Below, in pieces: positions 4,404 through 6,920 of a DNA stretch of 6,920 nt. Both the position numbers and the translations under genes were made by a program. Under the pieces are notes generated by a model, which made no database searches, had not been told where the DNA came from, and worked only from the letters and a program-made list of their open reading frames with translations. The number at the start of each line of letters is the position of its first letter. The first letter of the stretch is position 1. Origin of the DNA: an uncultured Lentisphaeria bacterium (lineage in GTDB: Bacteria > Verrucomicrobiota > Lentisphaeria > Victivallales > Victivallaceae); assembly GCA_903821255.1 (NCBI GenBank), contig CAIJKT010000428.1, positions 1-6,920 on the forward strand. Direction: 5' to 3'.

Positions 4404-6920
4404 ATGAGGATGCTAAAGATTTTTTTCGCGGTCATTGTTTTTGCGCTGGCAGGCATGACTGTTGCCGGCGAGATCAGTACTTTCGACGGCAAGCAGGGTG
4501 CGGATGAAATAGCTCAGGGCTGGCAGAAAAATAAGTTTTTGGGTCAGGGGCAAACTGAATTGGTGTCTGACGATAAAGGTGGTCTGTCATTAAAATTGAC
4601 CAATGACATGAACGTTACTAAAAAAGTGATGCAGGTGTATGCTTGCACCAATTCCCCGGTCGCCGCCGGGGAAAAATTAAAAGTGTCTCTGCGGATGAAA
4701 GGCAAAGGCGGCTATACTGCCGGGCTGTATTGTTACACTAAAAAATCAGGGCCTTATATCGGCTGCCAGGTTAAAGAATTGTTCCCGGGGTATCTGACAA
4801 TAGATTCTGCCGACTGGGAGAGCCATTCTTTTGAATTTACTGTTCCTGCTGAGACGTTTGGCGGCCTGGAGATAGATATGGTCAGGGTATTTTTCTCCAT
4901 CGGTTCTGGTGAAATAACTATTGATGATGTGGAATTTACGAGAATCAAACCGGAAATAAAGCCTGATATTGTTTTGAAAAATGATAATACGGAAATCGCA
5001 TTTGCTTCGGCTAAAGATGGTTTTTCCTGTCTGAAGATAGCCGATGTTAAAAATAAAACCAGATTCGTCTTCCCTGAACTTTCCGCACAAAGCAGCGGTC
5101 TGTGGCGGCTCAACTTCGTGAAGTCAGGGCAGCCGGACAAGCCTGCCCTGACCAATCTGTCTCCCGCGACTGCCGCCGGTTCCAGTCAGAAACTTGCTGA
5201 CGGCACGGAGCAACTGACGCTGACCTGGAAGAATATGGCGCTGGCCGAAGAGAAAAATGCGGTGGATGTCACCGCTACAGTTTTGCTGAAACCTGATGGT
5301 GAAAGTGAATGGCGGATTGATGTTCAGAATAAAAGCTCCCGGTACGGTTTACGGGATGTTGAATTTCCGGTGTTTTTGACAATTGCCGCGCCAGGTACGG
5401 CGGATGTGGTTTTTCCCGGCGGCGTACTGGGTGGTATCTTGAGAGAAAAAAACCGCAATTCCGGCTTCTTCGTTTATCCTACCGAAAGCTGGGCGCTGCA
5501 TTTCATGTCGTTTGTGACCGGCAATAAAGGCCTTTATATCGGATTACATGATCCGCGGCAGCGGCCGAGCGAAGCTAATCTGTCTGACGGGCAGGATTTG
5601 GTGTTCAGGCAATTCCCGGATAATATGGCACAGCCGGGGACAGGCTATAAATCTGATTTTCCGGTTGTCGTGAAACTGCATGACGGGGACTGGTGGAAAG
5701 CTGTGAAAATTTACCGTCAATGGGTGACAACCCTGCCGCGCTGGTACAATAAACCGCTGTCCGAGAGAAATCTGCCGGCGGCATTTATGGACGCAGGCAT
5801 CTGGATGTGCATGTGGCAGTCGCCTAAAGCTGTCGCTGAAATCGTGGTTAATGCCGAGAAGTATTTTCAGGTTCCCGCCGGAATTTTCTGGTGCGAATGG
5901 GGACAGCATAAATTTGACCGCAATCTTCCGGAATTCTTCCCGTTCCGTCCGAATATGGTTGAATCGGTGAAGAAGATGGAGGAAAACGGCACGGCGGTAA
6001 TGCCGTACACCAACGCATTGTGCTGGGCGAAAGATAATAAGGAGTTCACTTCGGAGCCGGTGCAGAACGGGCTGGTCATGGATTACAGCGGAAATCCTAA
6101 AATTCAAAATTATGGTGCAGGTATTGGAGTTATGTGTCCTGCGTATCCGATGTGGAGAGAGAAAATACTTGAAATCAACCGTAAACTGATCGGCGAAGCC
6201 GGGATCAATACTGTTTACTGGGACCAGGTAGGCGCATCGTTCCCGTTGCACTGTTTCGCAAAAAATCATAATCATCCCGCCGGCTGGAATCATTGGGTGG
6301 CTGATTATAATTCCCTGCTGGTGCAGACCAGGAAAGATATTATCGGCAATAAGCAGGTTGCATTGACTACCGAAAGCGGACCGGATGCCTATGATTTTGA
6401 CGGCATGCTGAACTGCTGGTGGAATAACTCTTATAATTCGCAGAATGCCATCCCGCTGACGGCGGCGGCATTGTGCGACCGGGTGCGTTATTTGGCGATT
6501 ACGCCTGATAAAATCCAGACTTTTCAGGCGTATGTAATGATTCAAGGGCGGTTCTTCCTCTGGGGCATGCCTTCACCGGTACACCACCGGGAATTTGAGC
6601 AGAACAATTTTCCATGCTCAGATGTGGAAAGAAGCAAGGCGCATGAAACACTCAAGCAGATGGTGCGCTGCCGTTTGGCCGCTAAGAAGTTTATGGTTTA
6701 CGGCGAACTCATGGGCGAACTTAAACCATCCAACGTCCTGCCTTCAGTTTCCGCCGTATTTGACTGCATAACGGTAAAGGATACAGTGACTTTTCCGGCG
6801 GTGCGCGCTTCGATCTGGAAACATGCCGATGGCGACCTGGGGATTGGCATCATCAATTTCTCCGGTTCCGCGCAGACTTTCAGCTTCAAACTGGATACCG
6901 CGCAGTATTCAGATCAGAAA
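4404..6920 (+). CDS. Secreted glycoside-hydrolase-like protein with N-terminal CBM4/9-like domain, DUF6259-type (C-terminus beyond window)
   Basis: The frame is open from the ATG at 4404 to the last base (839 codons, no stop seen). AGGGAGGA (4393-4400) just before the ATG is a strong ribosome-binding site. Residues 1-21 are a signal peptide (basic start, hydrophobic core, cleavage likely after TVA at 19-21), so the protein is exported. Residues 24-178 look like a carbohydrate-binding jelly roll of the CBM4/9 kind, ending in ITIDDVEFTRI. Residues about 185-455 form a beta-rich domain with LYIGLHDP and, near its end, DWWKAVKIYRQW. A (beta/alpha)8-type catalytic domain follows: MDAGIWMCMWQ (Asp463), IFWCEWG (Glu498), VYWDQVG (Asp607), a Cys/His-rich HCFAKNHNHP segment (616-625), and LTTESG (Glu657). 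Asp607 and Glu657 are my best candidates for nucleophile and acid/base. The visible end enters a C-terminal beta-sandwich. The overall match is to DUF6259 proteins of PVC and gut bacteria. The substrate is unknown. Confidence 0.85.
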   Translation, partial: MRMLKIFFAVIVFALAGMTVAGEISTFDGKQGADEIAQGWQKNKFLGQGQTELVSDDKGGLSLKLTNDMNVTKKVMQVYACTNSPVAAGEKLKVSLRMKGKGGYTAGLYCYTKKSGPYIGCQVKELFPGYLTIDSADWESHSFEFTVPAETFGGLEIDMVRVFFSIGSGEITIDDVEFTRIKPEIKPDIVLKNDNTEIAFASAKDGFSCLKIADVKNKTRFVFPELSAQSSGLWRLNFVKSGQPDKPALTNLSPATAAGSSQKLADGTEQLTLTWKNMALAEEKNAVDVTATVLLKPDGESEWRIDVQNKSSRYGLRDVEFPVFLTIAAPGTADVVFPGGVLGGILREKNRNSGFFVYPTESWALHFMSFVTGNKGLYIGLHDPRQRPSEANLSDGQDLVFRQFPDNMAQPGTGYKSDFPVVVKLHDGDWWKAVKIYRQWVTTLPRWYNKPLSERNLPAAFMDAGIWMCMWQSPKAVAEIVVNAEKYFQVPAGIFWCEWGQHKFDRNLPEFFPFRPNMVESVKKMEENGTAVMPYTNALCWAKDNKEFTSEPVQNGLVMDYSGNPKIQNYGAGIGVMCPAYPMWREKILEINRKLIGEAGINTVYWDQVGASFPLHCFAKNHNHPAGWNHWVADYNSLLVQTRKDIIGNKQVALTTESGPDAYDFDGMLNCWWNNSYNSQNAIPLTAAALCDRVRYLAITPDKIQTFQAYVMIQGRFFLWGMPSPVHHREFEQNNFPCSDVERSKAHETLKQMVRCRLAAKKFMVYGELMGELKPSNVLPSVSAVFDCITVKDTVTFPAVRASIWKHADGDLGIGIINFSGSAQTFSFKLDTAQYSDQK

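Noticed and set aside
5544..6545. A 333-codon open frame on the minus strand
   Set aside because: It lies wholly opposite the glycosidase-like gene, whose plus-strand frame has a signal peptide, domain motifs and a strong ribosome-binding site. The antisense product is rich in Arg, His and Ile with no recognisable motif, as expected of a shadow frame.
1..6920. CRISPR array, insertion sequence, riboswitch, or toxin-antitoxin pair
   Set aside because: I saw no regularly spaced repeats, transposase or terminal repeats, known aptamer core, or paired small genes on either strand.

Overview
The window looks like chromosomal DNA of a Gram-negative bacterium, most likely of the PVC group and probably a Lentisphaerota (Victivallis-like) lineage. 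This placement is inferred from gene content. It rests on a PulG-type pseudopilin with a degenerate H-X9-DG C-terminal motif lying between a LacI-family regulator and a very large secreted glycosidase-like protein, an arrangement typical of that phylum. The tripartite-efflux genes imply an outer membrane.

Layout. (1) Positions 1-1863, minus strand: a two-gene operon encoding an MdtA-like periplasmic membrane fusion lipoprotein followed by the N-terminal third of an MdtB/MdtC-like RND pump, which runs off the left edge. A good sigma70-type promoter (TTGAAA-16-TATAAT) lies upstream of it. (2) Positions 1864-2541: intergenic DNA holding that promoter, one tRNA-Val(TAC) gene with encoded CCA, a gene-poor AT-rich stretch, and the control region of the next gene. 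(3) Positions 2542-6920, plus strand: a LacI-family regulator, a pseudopilin, a strong intrinsic terminator, then a signal-peptide protein of more than 839 residues. The last has a CBM4/9-like N-terminal jelly roll, a beta-rich domain and a (beta/alpha)8-type catalytic domain resembling the DUF6259 glycoside-hydrolase-like family. It is open at the right edge.

How the parts may work together. The regulator has a perfect sigma70 consensus promoter (TTGACA-17-TATAAT). A 12-bp palindrome with a central CG sits on the predicted start point and overlaps a second dyad that runs almost to the start codon, which strongly suggests autorepression. The regulator and pseudopilin are probably cotranscribed. 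The terminator between pseudopilin and glycosidase would lower or condition expression of the enzyme, and a promoter-like TTTACA-18-TATAAT overlaps the pseudopilin stop codon just before it. The most notable unit is this regulator, pseudopilin and secreted-glycosidase cassette. The function of such pseudopilins, possibly in surface display, secretion or substrate capture, is not established.
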